A DNA stretch of 14,138 nucleotides, from NCBI GenBank assembly GCA_031282605.1, contig JAITDK010000243.1:1-14138 (forward strand), read 5' to 3'. Below the pieces are notes generated by a model. That model searched no databases, was not told the origin of the DNA, and was given only the letters and a program-made list of their open reading frames with translations. Below, one piece after another: positions 14,061 to 14,138 of this stretch. How positions within the stretch are numbered: position 1 is the first letter of the stretch; each line of letters starts with the position of its first letter. A program made the translations under genes and the position numbers. This DNA is from Oscillospiraceae bacterium (GTDB taxonomy: Bacteria; Bacillota; Clostridia; Christensenellales; Aristaeellaceae).

Positions 14061-14138
14061 GTCCCTGCGGGGAGCCTGGGACTCTGTCCCAGACCCTGCG
14101 AAGGGCTATCCGCCCTTTCGAATCCGGACCAGGCTTCG
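14061..14138. repeat. Hairpin-rich intergenic repeat, cut by the window edge
   Basis: Two tight hairpins lie in tandem: CTGGGAC-TCT-GTCCCAG (14076-14092) and AAGGGC-TATCC-GCCCTT (14101-14117), preceded by CCCTGCGGGG. Runs such as CTGGGACTCTGTCCCAGACCC resemble dispersed palindromic repeats that I recall from many gut Clostridia genomes. Copy number cannot be judged from one window. Confidence 0.5.

Noticed and set aside
1..14138. CRISPR arrays, tRNA or rRNA genes
   Set aside because: No regular repeat-spacer series and no cloverleaf or rRNA sequence was seen on either strand.

Overview
The window looks like a piece of a moderately high-GC Clostridia (Firmicutes) genome, probably an uncultured gut or anaerobic-habitat member. 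Supporting signs are a YesM/YesN-type two-component system, carbohydrate ABC importer genes of the SBP-permease-permease layout without a local ATPase, strong Gram-positive ribosome binding sites (AAGGAGG, GGAGG), sigma-A-type promoters, and a textbook CtsR heat-shock operator. I cannot name a genus from sequence reading alone.

Layout. (1) 1-470, minus strand: the 5' part of a DnaJ/CbpA-like J-domain gene, cut by the window edge, with its own promoter and a perfect-looking CtsR operator. (2) 435-1071, minus strand: the broken C-terminal third of a sugar-binding protein, frameshifted at a run of seven C. (3) 1306-11122, plus strand: a complete-looking carbohydrate uptake and degradation locus. 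It holds an AraC-type response regulator, a YesM-type histidine kinase, an extracellular sugar-binding protein, two permeases, a GH172 (DUF2961) enzyme and a GH32 fructan hydrolase. (4) 11335-12877, plus strand: a consensus promoter, a 150-nt leader, a polyprenol/dolichol-kinase-like membrane protein and a diverged cation-efflux-like membrane protein. (5) 13062-13785: an Hsp20 small heat-shock gene with a sigma-A promoter overlapped by degenerate CtsR-like heptamers, followed by a strong hairpin. (6) 13786-14138: no convincing gene, but several inverted repeats and what looks like the start of a dispersed hairpin-rich intergenic repeat.

How the central genes fit together. The kinase senses an extracellular signal, possibly with help from the binding protein, and the AraC-type regulator would activate the transport operon. 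The 249-bp gap before the binding-protein gene carries three copies of a CGAA...ACGA motif spaced 24-25 bp apart upstream of a weak promoter, a good candidate target. The binding protein and two permeases would import an oligosaccharide, powered by a shared ATPase encoded elsewhere. The GH172 and GH32 enzymes have no signal peptides, so they would act in the cytoplasm. GH32 cleaves beta-fructofuranosides. Known GH172 activities include alpha-fructofuranosidase / difructose dianhydride I hydrolase and alpha-D-arabinofuranosidase. The pairing points to a route for fructans or fructose anhydrides with both alpha and beta linkages. This substrate is an inference; the families are well supported.

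The two heat-shock genes at the opposite ends of the window (J-domain protein and Hsp20) may share CtsR control, but the Hsp20 site is much weaker.
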